Part shown: piece by piece, positions 37,926 to 46,429 of the stretch
Position numbering within the stretch: the first letter of the stretch is position 1
How the letters are laid out: the number at the start of each line of letters is the position of its first letter
NCBI GenBank assembly: GCA_017560825.1
Contig: JAFZED010000040.1
Location: forward strand, 1-64,000
DNA length: 64,000 bases
Direction: 5' to 3'
Source: Bacteroidales bacterium
GTDB taxonomy: Bacteria > Bacteroidota > Bacteroidia > Bacteroidales > UBA932
The notes under the pieces: model-generated
Seen by the model: only the letters and a program-made list of their open reading frames with translations
Databases searched by the model: none
What the model was told of the DNA's origin: nothing
Made by a program: the position numbers and the translations under genes

Positions 37926-39266
37926 TTATTTCTTGATGTAGATGTTGGTTATCTCACCATAGACAAGTTTGTGCCAGTCTTTTGCCTCGTCGTAACCACC
38001 CTGGAGGAATTCCTTGCCTTCTTCAGTGTAGAACTCGTCTTTTGACACTGTCGGCGCAGCAATGAGCTTGCATTCGATGATAACCTTGGCCTCTTCGTAT
38101 GCAGGTACTCCGTGAGGAGTCTCCATTGGAGTGAGCTTTGTCTGGTCCATCTTGTCTGTGTTGCGTCCTGATGCTGAGCCGAACTTGAGAATTTCTCCCT
38201 TGTACTGGGCAGGGAAGTAGCAGAATGTGTAAGTGCCGCTCTCACGGATCTTCTCAAGGGTATAGCGGTTTGCGCGAAGGAAGCACCAGGTCACAGGCTT
38301 GTTGAACATTATTCCGAGTCCGCCCCAGCTTGCTACCATAGAGTTAGGGTCCTCACCTGCCGTGATGACTGTCCAGTCATCGCCGACAAGGCTGAAGATG
38401 TTCTCGTCAAAATCCTTAGGCTGTACGCTCTGGTATTTCTGTGCGAATCTCTCCTTCTCGAGTTCCAGGTCGTTGTAGTTCAGTCTGAATCCGTCTCTTG
38501 TGATAACTGTGTTCATATTGCCGAAGCCTCCTGTCGGCTCACCGTCGATTTTTCCGTCTAGAGCTTCCTGAGCCATAGTCTGGATGAGCTGGATCCTCTC
38601 AAGGGTCTCGAAGTTCACTCCGAAGAAGTGGCCGCAGTAGAATTTACTGTAGCCCTTGCTGCTGAAGTAGTCGTATGAATCCTGACAGGTCTTGATGAGT
38701 GTCTGAAAATCATCGAACACAAGGAGGTTGCCGTTTCCGAAGGAGTCTCCGCTATAGCCGATCTCAGTGCCCACTTCGAGGAATGTTGTGGAGCCTGGAG
38801 TGTGACCAGGTGTGAAGTAAGTCTCGAGGACTCTTCCGCCCAGGTCGATGAGCTGGCCGTTTTCAAGGTACTTGATTGTACCCTTGTAGTCTGGCATAAA
38901 GGCAGGAACAAACACTGTGTCTGCAGGATTGATCCACACTTCGTCGAAACATCCTGCTGCACCGGCGTGGTCAGGGTGAACGTGTGTGAGAATAAGTGTG
39001 ACAGGCTTTTTAGTGATCTTTGCGACTATTCTGTCCAGATTTGGAATGGTTGTGCCGGCATCGATGAGGACAGCCTTGTCCTTACCTTCTATGATATACA
39101 TAGTCTCGGATGACATAACATTACCAGAGCCTATCCAGGTGTGCTTGTCGAGCTTGCGGAAGGTAACGTTTGCGTCCTTATAGACGGTCTTGAGATTCTG
39201 AAGCGGCTGAGCTGTGGCCGTAAGGCAGATGACAGCAGCTGCGATTGCAAGGATGATCTTTTTCAT
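37926..39266 (-). CDS. Secreted metallo-beta-lactamase-fold / flavin-reductase-like fusion protein
   Basis: The 446-residue protein has a signal peptide (MKKIILAIAAAVICLTATAQ). Residues about 33-265 form a metallo-beta-lactamase fold with a complete dinuclear site: His95, His97, Asp99, His100, His155, Asp174 and His213. The HxHxDH form is that of hydrolases rather than flavodiiron proteins. Residues about 295-430 resemble an FMN-binding split-barrel flavin reductase, including SMVASWGGLGIMFNKPVTW and FGSASGRNTDKMDQ. Export of a flavin-reductase domain is unusual. The substrate is unknown. It sits 8 bases after nadE and 35 before the GH3 gene. I am sure of the two halves, less so of any function. 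Confidence 0.85.
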   Translation of the reverse strand: MKKIILAIAAAVICLTATAQPLQNLKTVYKDANVTFRKLDKHTWIGSGNVMSSETMYIIEGKDKAVLIDAGTTIPNLDRIVAKITKKPVTLILTHVHPDHAGAAGCFDEVWINPADTVFVPAFMPDYKGTIKYLENGQLIDLGGRVLETYFTPGHTPGSTTFLEVGTEIGYSGDSFGNGNLLVFDDFQTLIKTCQDSYDYFSSKGYSKFYCGHFFGVNFETLERIQLIQTMAQEALDGKIDGEPTGGFGNMNTVITRDGFRLNYNDLELEKERFAQKYQSVQPKDFDENIFSLVGDDWTVITAGEDPNSMVASWGGLGIMFNKPVTWCFLRANRYTLEKIRESGTYTFCYFPAQYKGEILKFGSASGRNTDKMDQTKLTPMETPHGVPAYEEAKVIIECKLIAAPTVSKDEFYTEEGKEFLQGGYDEAKDWHKLVYGEITNIYIKK

Positions 39267-39274
39267 ATGTCAGG

Positions 39275-41290
39275 TTATTTTATGTCAGATGAGAATAATG
39301 TGCTCCAGGCGTCGGAAGGCATACAATAACCGCCGCGAGGGGAGAGGCCTACCGAGCCGACCCTTGGTCCGTCTGGCATACACGAACGCTTGAACTGCTG
39401 GTTGAAGAAGCGGCGTACGAAGGTTCTGAGCCATTTCAAGATGGTCTGGTCGTCGTAGTCGAAGGCCTTGCGGGCAAGGAAATATATCTTTTCAGGGCTG
39501 CTGCCGAATTTCACGAAGTTATATATGAAGAAGTCGTGAAGCTCGTACGGACCTACAAGGTCCTCTGTAACCTGCTGGATCTCACCGTTTTCGTTCGCAG
39601 GAAGCAGCTCCGGACTGATCGGTGTGTCTACGATGTCGAGCAGGATGCTCCTTATGCTTCTGCCGTGAGGATCCTCGCCTGCATCGAACCTGTTCTCCGC
39701 TGCCCATTTCACCAGACCGCGTACAAGCGTCTTAGGAATGCCTCCGTTGACTCCGTACATCGACATATGGTCTCCGTTGTATGTCGCCCATCCGAGTGCG
39801 AGCTCGGACAGGTCGCCTGTGCCGACTACAATTCCGCCAGTCTGGTTGGCGATGTCCATAAGTATCTGTGTCCTTTCGCGGGCCTGGGAGTTCTCATAGG
39901 TCGCGTCGTGTACTGATGAATCGTGGGTGATGTCTCTGAAATGCTGCTCGCAGGCAGGCACGATGGAAATCTCCCTGCAGGTCACTCCAAGGGCCTCCAT
40001 AAGGTCCCAGGCATTGTTTTTTGTGCGTGATGTGGTTCCGAAGCCAGGCATAGTGACAGCAACGATGCGGTCTCTTGTCCATCCGAGCCTGTCCACTGCA
40101 AGGACAGCCACAAGCAGGGCCAGTGTGCTGTCGAGACCGCCTGAAATGCCTATGACGGCAGTCCTGCAGCCGATATGGTTCAGGCGTGTCATCAGGGCTG
40201 ACACCTGTATCGAGAGGATCTCCCTGCATCTTTCGTCAAGACCTTCAGCCGGTGCGAACGGATGTGGCTCTACAGTTCTGTAGAGCTTTTTCTCGAAGTC
40301 GCTGCCGCAGGCGGCCCCGACATTTCTTCTTTCATATATCCTGTAATATGACGAAGAGTCTGTGCCGACAGGTGATATGCAGATCAGAGGCGACTTTCTT
40401 CTGAGGGCTTCGAGCCTTTGCACGTCGATGTCTGCGACGATGAGCGACGGTTCGATCTGGTACCTCTCGTTTTCTGCGAGCATATGGCCGTTTTCCCATA
40501 TGGACGCCGCTCCTGCATATACATTGTCCTGCGTAGATTCGCCGAATCCGGCAGAGGCGTAGATATATCCGCATATGTTCTTGGCTGAATGCTGCTTCAG
40601 GAGGTCTTTTCTATATGTGTCCCTCATCAGCACTTCCTTGTCGGCCGAGAGGTTTGCGATGATCTGCGCGCCCTGGATGGCGTGGAATGACGACGGCGGT
40701 ACAGGCGCCCACACGTCGCCACCGAGTTCAACTGCAAATGTGCAGTGGCCAAGGCCGAAAAGAAGGTTCGGGGATATATTGGATTTCTGTCCTGCATATC
40801 TTATCTCTCCGCAGAAGCCTTCGCGCACGGTGTCCTTGCCGTTCTCTACGTAAGTGCCGTCATTTCTCACCTTGGGAGAAAGGAAGTCGGCTCCGGATGC
40901 GAACCATCTGGCTTCCTCGGCCGATAGGTATGTCTTAGGTACTATACCCTTGATGTTGCCGTTTCTGATGACTATGGCACAGTTGTACAGGCGGCTGCGG
41001 TAAGGGACTGGGGCTCCGACAATCATCGTGACTGTCTTCCCGCGGCTGAATTCGACAATCTTCTTCACTCCTTCCTCAGCTCCTCTGACAAGGAGATCCT
41101 GGAGGAAGAGGTCTCCGCAGGAACTTCCTGTCAGGGACAGCTCCGGAAACACGACAAGCGACACTTCCTTCTCGAACGCGTCGCTTGCCAGGCGGCATAT
41201 TTCAGCCGCATTGAATGTAGTGTCAGCTATTCTCACTGCCGGTACGGCAGCTGCTGAACGGATGAATCCGTAATTATTCATATTTTCCAT
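39275..41290 (-). CDS. nadE: NAD+ synthetase (glutamine-type architecture, glutaminase nucleophile missing)
   Basis: The 671-residue protein has an N-terminal nitrilase-type glutaminase domain (about 1-280) and a C-terminal synthetase domain with the P-loop GISGGLDSTLALL. It amidates deamido-NAD. In the glutaminase domain Glu50 (FPELSL) and Lys119 (VPKTYL) of the catalytic triad are present. The expected Cys in the E-x-C-E-D-W segment is Gly190 (VELGGDVWAPVPPS). The loop after Lys119 is also shorter than in related enzymes. The synthetase domain looks intact, including ENSQARERTQI and GTGDLSELALGW. It probably uses free ammonia. The codon GGT (40721-40723) is unambiguous in the sequence given. 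Confidence 0.93.
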   Translation of the reverse strand: MENMNNYGFIRSAAAVPAVRIADTTFNAAEICRLASDAFEKEVSLVVFPELSLTGSSCGDLFLQDLLVRGAEEGVKKIVEFSRGKTVTMIVGAPVPYRSRLYNCAIVIRNGNIKGIVPKTYLSAEEARWFASGADFLSPKVRNDGTYVENGKDTVREGFCGEIRYAGQKSNISPNLLFGLGHCTFAVELGGDVWAPVPPSSFHAIQGAQIIANLSADKEVLMRDTYRKDLLKQHSAKNICGYIYASAGFGESTQDNVYAGAASIWENGHMLAENERYQIEPSLIVADIDVQRLEALRRKSPLICISPVGTDSSSYYRIYERRNVGAACGSDFEKKLYRTVEPHPFAPAEGLDERCREILSIQVSALMTRLNHIGCRTAVIGISGGLDSTLALLVAVLAVDRLGWTRDRIVAVTMPGFGTTSRTKNNAWDLMEALGVTCREISIVPACEQHFRDITHDSSVHDATYENSQARERTQILMDIANQTGGIVVGTGDLSELALGWATYNGDHMSMYGVNGGIPKTLVRGLVKWAAENRFDAGEDPHGRSIRSILLDIVDTPISPELLPANENGEIQQVTEDLVGPYELHDFFIYNFVKFGSSPEKIYFLARKAFDYDDQTILKWLRTFVRRFFNQQFKRSCMPDGPRVGSVGLSPRGGYCMPSDAWSTLFSSDIK

Positions 41291-41313
41291 CGATTGAATC
41301 TTTTCGGGAGATA

Positions 41314-41346
41314 TAAAAAAGGACAGCTGAATGCTCCAGCCGTCCT
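41314..41346 (-). terminator. Terminator of the DUF3276 gene
   Basis: On the minus strand a stem AGGACGGCTG/CAGCTGTCCT (41346-41337 with 41329-41320, one G-T wobble) is followed by TTTTTTAT. It lies 15 bases after the stop. Confidence 0.8.
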
Positions 41347-41360
41347 CCCTCTATTCGGTT

Positions 41361-41684
41361 TTATAGTTCTTCAAAATTTACGTCGGTGAACTGGTCGCCG
41401 GCTTTGTTGGTCTTCGCCTTGATGTACTTGATCACCTCTTCAAGTCCCTCTGCGAATTTTTCAAAGTCTTCCTTGTAAAGGAAAATCTTGTGTTTGTCAT
41501 AGGCATACTGGCCGTTGTTGTCTACCCTGCGCTTGCTTTCTGTGATCGTCAGGTAGTAATCGTTGCCCTTTGTGGCCTTGACGTCAAAGAAGTATGTACG
41601 CTTTCCAGCTCTTACAGGTTTTGAATAAATGTCCTCACCTGAACGCTCCTGAGCATTTGCTCCATCATAATCCTCACTATACAT
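41361..41684 (-). CDS. DUF3276 family protein (PUR-like)
   Basis: The 107-residue protein matches the DUF3276 family of Bacteroidota, which shares the PUR nucleic-acid-binding fold. Segments are IYSKPVRAGKRTYFFDVKAT, YYLTITESKRR and FLYKEDFEKFAEGL. A role in RNA or ssDNA binding is inferred from the fold; function is not established. It is monocistronic, with a TAACTTTG -7 box (41720-41713) and a terminator. Confidence 0.85.
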   Translation of the reverse strand: MYSEDYDGANAQERSGEDIYSKPVRAGKRTYFFDVKATKGNDYYLTITESKRRVDNNGQYAYDKHKIFLYKEDFEKFAEGLEEVIKYIKAKTNKAGDQFTDVNFEEL

Positions 41685-41712
41685 AGCATATCTTTTTTTA
41701 AGTAAATCTTTA

Positions 41713-41750
41713 CAAAGTTAGGGATTTTTCTGAAAATGCGTGTATCTTTG
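41713..41750. promoter_or_regulatory. Divergent -7 boxes for DUF3276 and the nusB operon
   Basis: A minus-strand TAACTTTG (41720-41713) faces the DUF3276 gene and a plus-strand TATCTTTG (41743-41750) faces nusB. Clear -33 boxes are not seen. The plus box lies 22 bases before the nusB ATG chosen. Confidence 0.5.
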
Positions 41751-41771
41751 CATAAAATTTTGGTAAAAAAT

Positions 41772-42731
41772 ATGCTTAACAGAAGAATTCTCAGAATTAA
41801 GGCCTTCAAAGTGTTGTATAGCAGCATTTTATCGGAGAATGTGACCCTCGCTCAGGCTGAAAGCCAGCTCGAATTGTCGTGCGAGGCAACAAGAGACCTT
41901 TACATTTATATGCTCGGCATCGTGTCGCCGTTGACAAAAATCGCCCAGGACAGGATCGAATCCCTCAAGGCGAAGTTCAACCCGACAGAGGAAGAGCGCA
42001 ATCCAAATATGAAATTTGCAGAGAATGCCCTTGCTAAGCTTCTCGATGAGAATGAAGATTTCCAGAAGGTATTCAAGAAGAAGAAATTCGACTGGACCCA
42101 GTACGACCTTCTTCTCAAGAAGATAATGACTTCCATAGCTTCAAAGGATTACTACGCTGAGTATATGGCAAGTCCTGAAAGGTCACTCGCTGAAGACTGC
42201 AAGCTCTTCACAAGAATCTTCGAGGAGGAGTTCGTGGACAGCGAGGAACTCGAGACACTGCTCGAGGAGAAATCGCTTTATTGGAACGATGACCTGGCAT
42301 ATGCTTTGACTTGGTGCTGCAAGACCTTCAAAGGCTTTGCTCAGGGAGAGTCGTGGAGCCTGCTTCCTCTGTACCAGAGTGAGATCCTCAAAGGTGAGGG
42401 AGTGGAGAGCGACAAGTTCTTTGTAAGAAAGCTTCTCCAGGCTGCATTTGCGGGTTATGAAAGGTACTCTGCAATGGTTGCTGAGTCTGTTTCAGGATGG
42501 GAGAAGGAGCGTCTCTTCTCTACTGACGTTGTCCTTATCGTTATGGGACTTGCTGAAGTCGCAACATTCCCGACAATTCCTGTGAAGGTGTCTATGAACG
42601 AGTACGTGGAGATCTCGAAGTTCTACGGAACTCCGAAGAGCCGTTCATTCGTGAACGGAATCCTCGACAGACTTGTACAGAGACTTGCTGACGAAGGCGC
42701 AGTCAAGAAGGAAGGAAAAGGACTTTTGTAA
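41772..42731 (+). CDS. nusB: Transcription antitermination factor NusB (extended)
   Basis: It takes part in rRNA antitermination with NusE/S10. The start at 41772 (MLNRRILRIKAFKVLYSSI) follows the -7 box; an upstream in-frame ATG overlaps that box. The 319 residues exceed the classic 140-residue NusB. The long N-terminal part is typical of Bacteroidota, with the canonical NusB fold in the C-terminal half (DVVLIVMGLAEVATFPTIPVKVSMNEYVEISKFYGTPKSRSFVNG, residues about 250-300). It heads an operon with yajC, ybbR-like, coaE, DUF5606, rimO and a lipoprotein gene. Confidence 0.92.
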   Translation: MLNRRILRIKAFKVLYSSILSENVTLAQAESQLELSCEATRDLYIYMLGIVSPLTKIAQDRIESLKAKFNPTEEERNPNMKFAENALAKLLDENEDFQKVFKKKKFDWTQYDLLLKKIMTSIASKDYYAEYMASPERSLAEDCKLFTRIFEEEFVDSEELETLLEEKSLYWNDDLAYALTWCCKTFKGFAQGESWSLLPLYQSEILKGEGVESDKFFVRKLLQAAFAGYERYSAMVAESVSGWEKERLFSTDVVLIVMGLAEVATFPTIPVKVSMNEYVEISKFYGTPKSRSFVNGILDRLVQRLADEGAVKKEGKGLL

Positions 42732-42762
42732 GAATTATAAACTTTAAAAAAAACTGATAATT

Positions 42763-43065
42763 ATGTTTACACTTTTACAGGCAGCACCGGCTGCACAGGG
42801 TGGCGGACTTTCAATGTGGGTTATGCTCATCCTTATCTTCGGAGTAATGTGGCTCTTTATGATCCGTCCACAGAGAAAGCAGCAGAAGGAGCTTCAGGCT
42901 TTCCGCGACGGTCTCAAGAAGGGTGACAAGGTTGTTACAGTAGGCGGTATCTACGGAACAGTTGCCGAGGTTAAGGAAGGAACTGTACTCATCGAGGTTG
43001 ACAACAACGTGAAGATCCGCGTAAGCAAGCAGGCTCTCGTAAAGGATTACACAGAGCAGGTATAA
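42763..43065 (+). CDS. yajC: Preprotein translocase subunit YajC
   Basis: The 100-residue accessory protein of the Sec holotranslocon has one membrane helix (WVMLILIFGVMWLFMIRP, residues about 19-36) and a soluble domain with KKGDKVVTVGGIYGTVAEV. The layout and length match YajC. It lies 31 bases after nusB in the same operon. Confidence 0.95.
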   Translation: MFTLLQAAPAAQGGGLSMWVMLILIFGVMWLFMIRPQRKQQKELQAFRDGLKKGDKVVTVGGIYGTVAEVKEGTVLIEVDNNVKIRVSKQALVKDYTEQV

Positions 43066-43078
43066 GCATACTATACGG

Positions 43079-44053
43079 ATGAGGAGACTCTATCATAAGA
43101 TATTGGTCTTATTGAACATCACAGGGAGAGATCTGGCGGTATTTCTGCTGGCTCTCCTTTTGGCGTTCAGTACCTGGCTCATCCATAACCTTTCCTTGAA
43201 ATACACAGACTACATCACAGCTTCTGTCGTAGCCCAGTGCAACATCGAAGGACGTTCCCCTGCGTCGGAGAACTACAGCGACATCATCGCCAGAGGAAGG
43301 ACAACCGGCTATGGCTTCATTGTGTCCGACATAAGGACCGGAAGAATACCGATCTTCGTAGACTTCAAGCCCGAATCACTCAAGCATCTTGAAGGGGACC
43401 GTTTCTACATCCTCTCCCAGGACCTGTTCGAGTACTCGCATCTGATCTATGGTGATGGAGTGACTGTAGAGTACTTTGCCTCTGACACTGTGTTCTTCAC
43501 ATTCCCGGAAATATCACACAAGAAGGTTCCGGTACAGCCGGTATATTCATTGACATACCAGCCTCAGTATATGATTGACGGCGAACTGGAGTTCACTCCC
43601 GACTCAGTCATAGTGTACGGCGAACCTTACAGACTCGACCGTGTCGAAAAGGTCTTCACTGAGCCTATAAGGCATTATGACCTTTCGTCTCCTGTCCAGG
43701 GACTGGTAAAGCTGGAGAGTGCGCCGGAACTCAAGTATTCGGTAAACGACATCCACTATAAGGTCGATGTGAAGAGATATGTAGACATAGTCACAACCCT
43801 TCCGGTAAAGACACACAACGTGCCGGCCGACAAGAAGCTTGTGGTCTATCCTTCGTCTGTTGAAGTCAAGATCAAGTGCTCATTCCCTCTGGAGGCGGAT
43901 CCGGAAGCCGGTGTGGAACTCTATGTCGACTACCGCGATTTCCAGAATTCGATTTCGGGCAAATGCCCTGTAAGACTCTCCGGAATACCTCGTGGCTACA
44001 TCACCTACGAGACAGATCCTGTGGCAGTAAATTGCTTCCTGGAGGACAAGTAA
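43079..44053 (+). CDS. YbbR-like domain protein
   Basis: The 324-residue protein has an N-terminal membrane anchor (about 20-37, DLAVFLLALLLAFSTWLIH) and extracytoplasmic YbbR-type repeats (for example PVQPVYSLTYQPQYMIDGEL and LPVKTHNVPADKKL). In Firmicutes the related CdaR regulates diadenylate cyclase; whether this one does is inference. The link is suggestive given the c-di-AMP-type phosphodiesterase elsewhere in the window. Its stop overlaps the coaE start by one base. Confidence 0.8.
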   Translation: MRRLYHKILVLLNITGRDLAVFLLALLLAFSTWLIHNLSLKYTDYITASVVAQCNIEGRSPASENYSDIIARGRTTGYGFIVSDIRTGRIPIFVDFKPESLKHLEGDRFYILSQDLFEYSHLIYGDGVTVEYFASDTVFFTFPEISHKKVPVQPVYSLTYQPQYMIDGELEFTPDSVIVYGEPYRLDRVEKVFTEPIRHYDLSSPVQGLVKLESAPELKYSVNDIHYKVDVKRYVDIVTTLPVKTHNVPADKKLVVYPSSVEVKIKCSFPLEADPEAGVELYVDYRDFQNSISGKCPVRLSGIPRGYITYETDPVAVNCFLEDK

Positions 44054-44664
44054 TGAAGATTGTTGTCGTCACAGGTGGCATAGGAAGCGGCAAGTCTGTG
44101 GTCTGCAGGGTGATGCGTGACAAAGGCTGGACAGCTCAGTACAATGCCGATGCAAGAGTCAAGGCTTTGTACTCTGAAAAGGCCGGACTGCTGGAGTCTC
44201 TGGAAACCTCGTTGGGATGTGTGCTTAGAGATGACGATGGTGTCTTTCAGCCACGCTCGTTAGCTCAGGTCATATTTTCTGACAATGAGGCGTTGAAGAA
44301 GGTTGAGGCCCTGGTGTTTCCTGCACTTCTGGAGGACTTTGAGGCATACAGAAAGGAAAATGCAGGGGCGGAGGTCATCATATTCGAGTCTGCAACTATT
44401 CTTGAGAAGCCACGGTTTGATGGCTTTGGAGATGTGACGGTCCTGGTGGACGCACCTCTTCAGACAAGACTTGAAAGGGCGTGTGAAAGGGATAAGGCTT
44501 CAGTTGAAGCGGTACAGGCTAGGATGGCAAACCAGCCATTGATGAACAGTCTGTCTCAAGGAAAAAATGATCCGCGCGTGGACTTTGTCCTCGAAAACAC
44601 ATCGGGTCTCGCGGAGCTCGAAAGCAAAGTAGAAGAATTAATGTTGAATATACATAAACACTAG
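44053..44664 (+). CDS. coaE: Dephospho-CoA kinase
   Basis: It phosphorylates the 3'-hydroxyl of dephospho-CoA, the last step of CoA synthesis. I start it at the ATG that overlaps the preceding stop (TAATG), giving 203 residues with the P-loop at the N-terminus (VVVTGGIGSGKSVV). The longer frame upstream lies inside the ybbR-like gene and is spurious. The lid and substrate motifs include NADARVKALYS and PLQTRLERACERD. Confidence 0.95.
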   Translation: MKIVVVTGGIGSGKSVVCRVMRDKGWTAQYNADARVKALYSEKAGLLESLETSLGCVLRDDDGVFQPRSLAQVIFSDNEALKKVEALVFPALLEDFEAYRKENAGAEVIIFESATILEKPRFDGFGDVTVLVDAPLQTRLERACERDKASVEAVQARMANQPLMNSLSQGKNDPRVDFVLENTSGLAELESKVEELMLNIHKH

Positions 44665-44671
44665 ATTAGAT

Positions 44672-45103
44672 ATGAAAACAGATCTTTCAAGAATCCTGGC
44701 TATCTCAGGCCAGAGCGGTTTGTACCTTTATATTTCACAGGCAAGAAACGGCGCTATCGTTGAGGCTCTTTCTGACAAGAAGAGATCATCTGTAGGAATA
44801 ACAAGCAAGCTTACTTCACTTGCTGACATCTCTATCTACACAGACGACGAGGAGGTTAAGCTCCAGGATGTTTTCCTTAAGATGAAGGATGTTCTTGGTG
44901 AGGCTGATGCTCCTTCTGCAAAGTCAGAGCCTGCTGCTCTCAAGGCTCTTTTCGAGAAGGCACTTCCTGACTATGACCGTGACCGTTTCTATGTGTCACA
45001 TATGAAGAAGGTGGTAGAGTGGTACAACGCTCTCAAGAACTACGCTTCACTTGACTTTGTAGATCTCGACGCAGAGGCAGAAGAGGAAGCTGATCAGGAG
45101 TAA
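44672..45103 (+). CDS. DUF5606 family protein
   Basis: The 143-residue soluble protein begins MKTDLSRILAISGQSGLYLY and ends with an acidic tail. It matches a Bacteroidota family known from this operon position (DUF5606). The N-terminal half looks like a small beta-rich domain; a helical part follows (DRFYVSHMKKVVEWYNALKNY). The function is unknown. Its location between coaE and rimO suggests a housekeeping role. Confidence 0.82.
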   Translation: MKTDLSRILAISGQSGLYLYISQARNGAIVEALSDKKRSSVGITSKLTSLADISIYTDDEEVKLQDVFLKMKDVLGEADAPSAKSEPAALKALFEKALPDYDRDRFYVSHMKKVVEWYNALKNYASLDFVDLDAEAEEEADQE

Positions 45104-45109
45104 TCCGTT

Positions 45110-46426
45110 ATGAAGAAGCTTCAGACAATTACCTTGGGCTGTTCTAAGAACAAGGTTGACACTGAACATATCCTTTCCCAGGTGGAGTCTCATTATGAGA
45201 TAATCCCCGAGGGAGAGGATATTCCCGTTGATGTAATACTCCTGAACACCTGCGGCTTTATCGGAGATGCAAAGGAGGAATCCGTTCAGGCTGTGCTTGA
45301 GGCAGTGGACCGCAAGAACAGGGGAGAGGCTTCGAAAGTGATTGTATTTGGCTGTCTTTCACAGCGTTATGCAAATGAACTTCCTGAGTTGATTCCTGAG
45401 GTTGACGCCTGGTTCGGGGCAAGGGAGTTCGATCCTGTTGTGAGGGAGCTCGGAGTAGAGCCTTCTGCTGACAAGGCATCGGACAGACACCTGACGACTC
45501 CTTCTCATTATGCCTACCTCAAGATTTCGGAAGGCTGTGACAGAAGATGTTCTTATTGTGCAATCCCTTTCATCAGGGGTGCCCATAAGTCGGTTCCGAT
45601 GGAAGATCTCGTCCTTGAGGCGGAAAAGCTCGCAGCAAAAGGAGTCAGAGAGCTCATCATCATAGCCCAGGACACTACCTACTACGGTCTTGACCTGTAC
45701 AAGCGCAGAGCGCTGGCAGAACTTCTTCAGAAGCTCTCGGAGGTGGAAGGAATAGAGTGGATAAGGATTCACTATTCTTACCCTGCTGCCTTCCCTGAGG
45801 ATGTGCTTGACCAGATGGCAAACAATCCGAAGGTGTGCAGATATATGGACATCCCGCTCCAGCACATCTCTGACAAGGTCCTGGATAATATGCACCGTCA
45901 CGTTACAGGTGCGTGGACCCGCGAACTCATCAGCAAGATGCGTGAGAAGGTGCCGGGAGTTGTACTCCGTACCACTATGATCGTAGGACATCCTGGTGAG
46001 GGCAAACGTGATTTCAATGAACTTCTTGAGTTTGCAAAGACAGCCCGATTTGAGAGACTTGGTGCATTCAAGTACTCAGAGGAAGAAGGTACCTATGGCG
46101 CCGAGAACTTCAAGGACACGATTACTGCGAAGGTAAAGCAGCAGCGTCTTGACGAGCTGATGACACTCCAGAGCGAGATCTCACTGTCTTTCAATCAGTC
46201 GCGTGTCGGCTCTGAGATAGATGTGATAGTGGATGATTTCGTGGATGGTGTCTTTGTGTGCCGAAGCGAATTCGAGAGTCCGGAAGTCGACGGCGAGATT
46301 CTTGTAAAGTACGACACGGCTGTTATCGGTGATGTGGATCCATATTCTCTTGTCGGAGAATTCATCAAAGTCCGTGTCATCGGAGCAGACGAGTACGATC
46401 TTATAGCAGAACCTATAGAAATATAA
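45110..46426 (+). CDS. rimO: Ribosomal protein S12 methylthiotransferase RimO
   Basis: This radical-SAM enzyme adds a methylthio group to an Asp of ribosomal protein S12. The N-terminal MTTase domain has Cys11 (LGCSKNKVD) and Cys48 (LNTCGFI). The radical-SAM cluster motif is Cys143, Cys147 and Cys150 (GCDRRCSYCAIPF). A C-terminal TRAM domain follows (GSEIDVIVDDF). The LGCSKNKVDTE start favours RimO over the tRNA enzyme MiaB. The 438 residues are standard. Confidence 0.95.
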   Translation: MKKLQTITLGCSKNKVDTEHILSQVESHYEIIPEGEDIPVDVILLNTCGFIGDAKEESVQAVLEAVDRKNRGEASKVIVFGCLSQRYANELPELIPEVDAWFGAREFDPVVRELGVEPSADKASDRHLTTPSHYAYLKISEGCDRRCSYCAIPFIRGAHKSVPMEDLVLEAEKLAAKGVRELIIIAQDTTYYGLDLYKRRALAELLQKLSEVEGIEWIRIHYSYPAAFPEDVLDQMANNPKVCRYMDIPLQHISDKVLDNMHRHVTGAWTRELISKMREKVPGVVLRTTMIVGHPGEGKRDFNELLEFAKTARFERLGAFKYSEEEGTYGAENFKDTITAKVKQQRLDELMTLQSEISLSFNQSRVGSEIDVIVDDFVDGVFVCRSEFESPEVDGEILVKYDTAVIGDVDPYSLVGEFIKVRVIGADEYDLIAEPIEI

Positions 46427-46429
46427 GTA

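Noticed and set aside
43876..44052. Upstream extension of the coaE frame
   Set aside because: The P-loop is N-terminal in the family, and the ATG at 44053 gives exact TAATG coupling with the ybbR-like gene.
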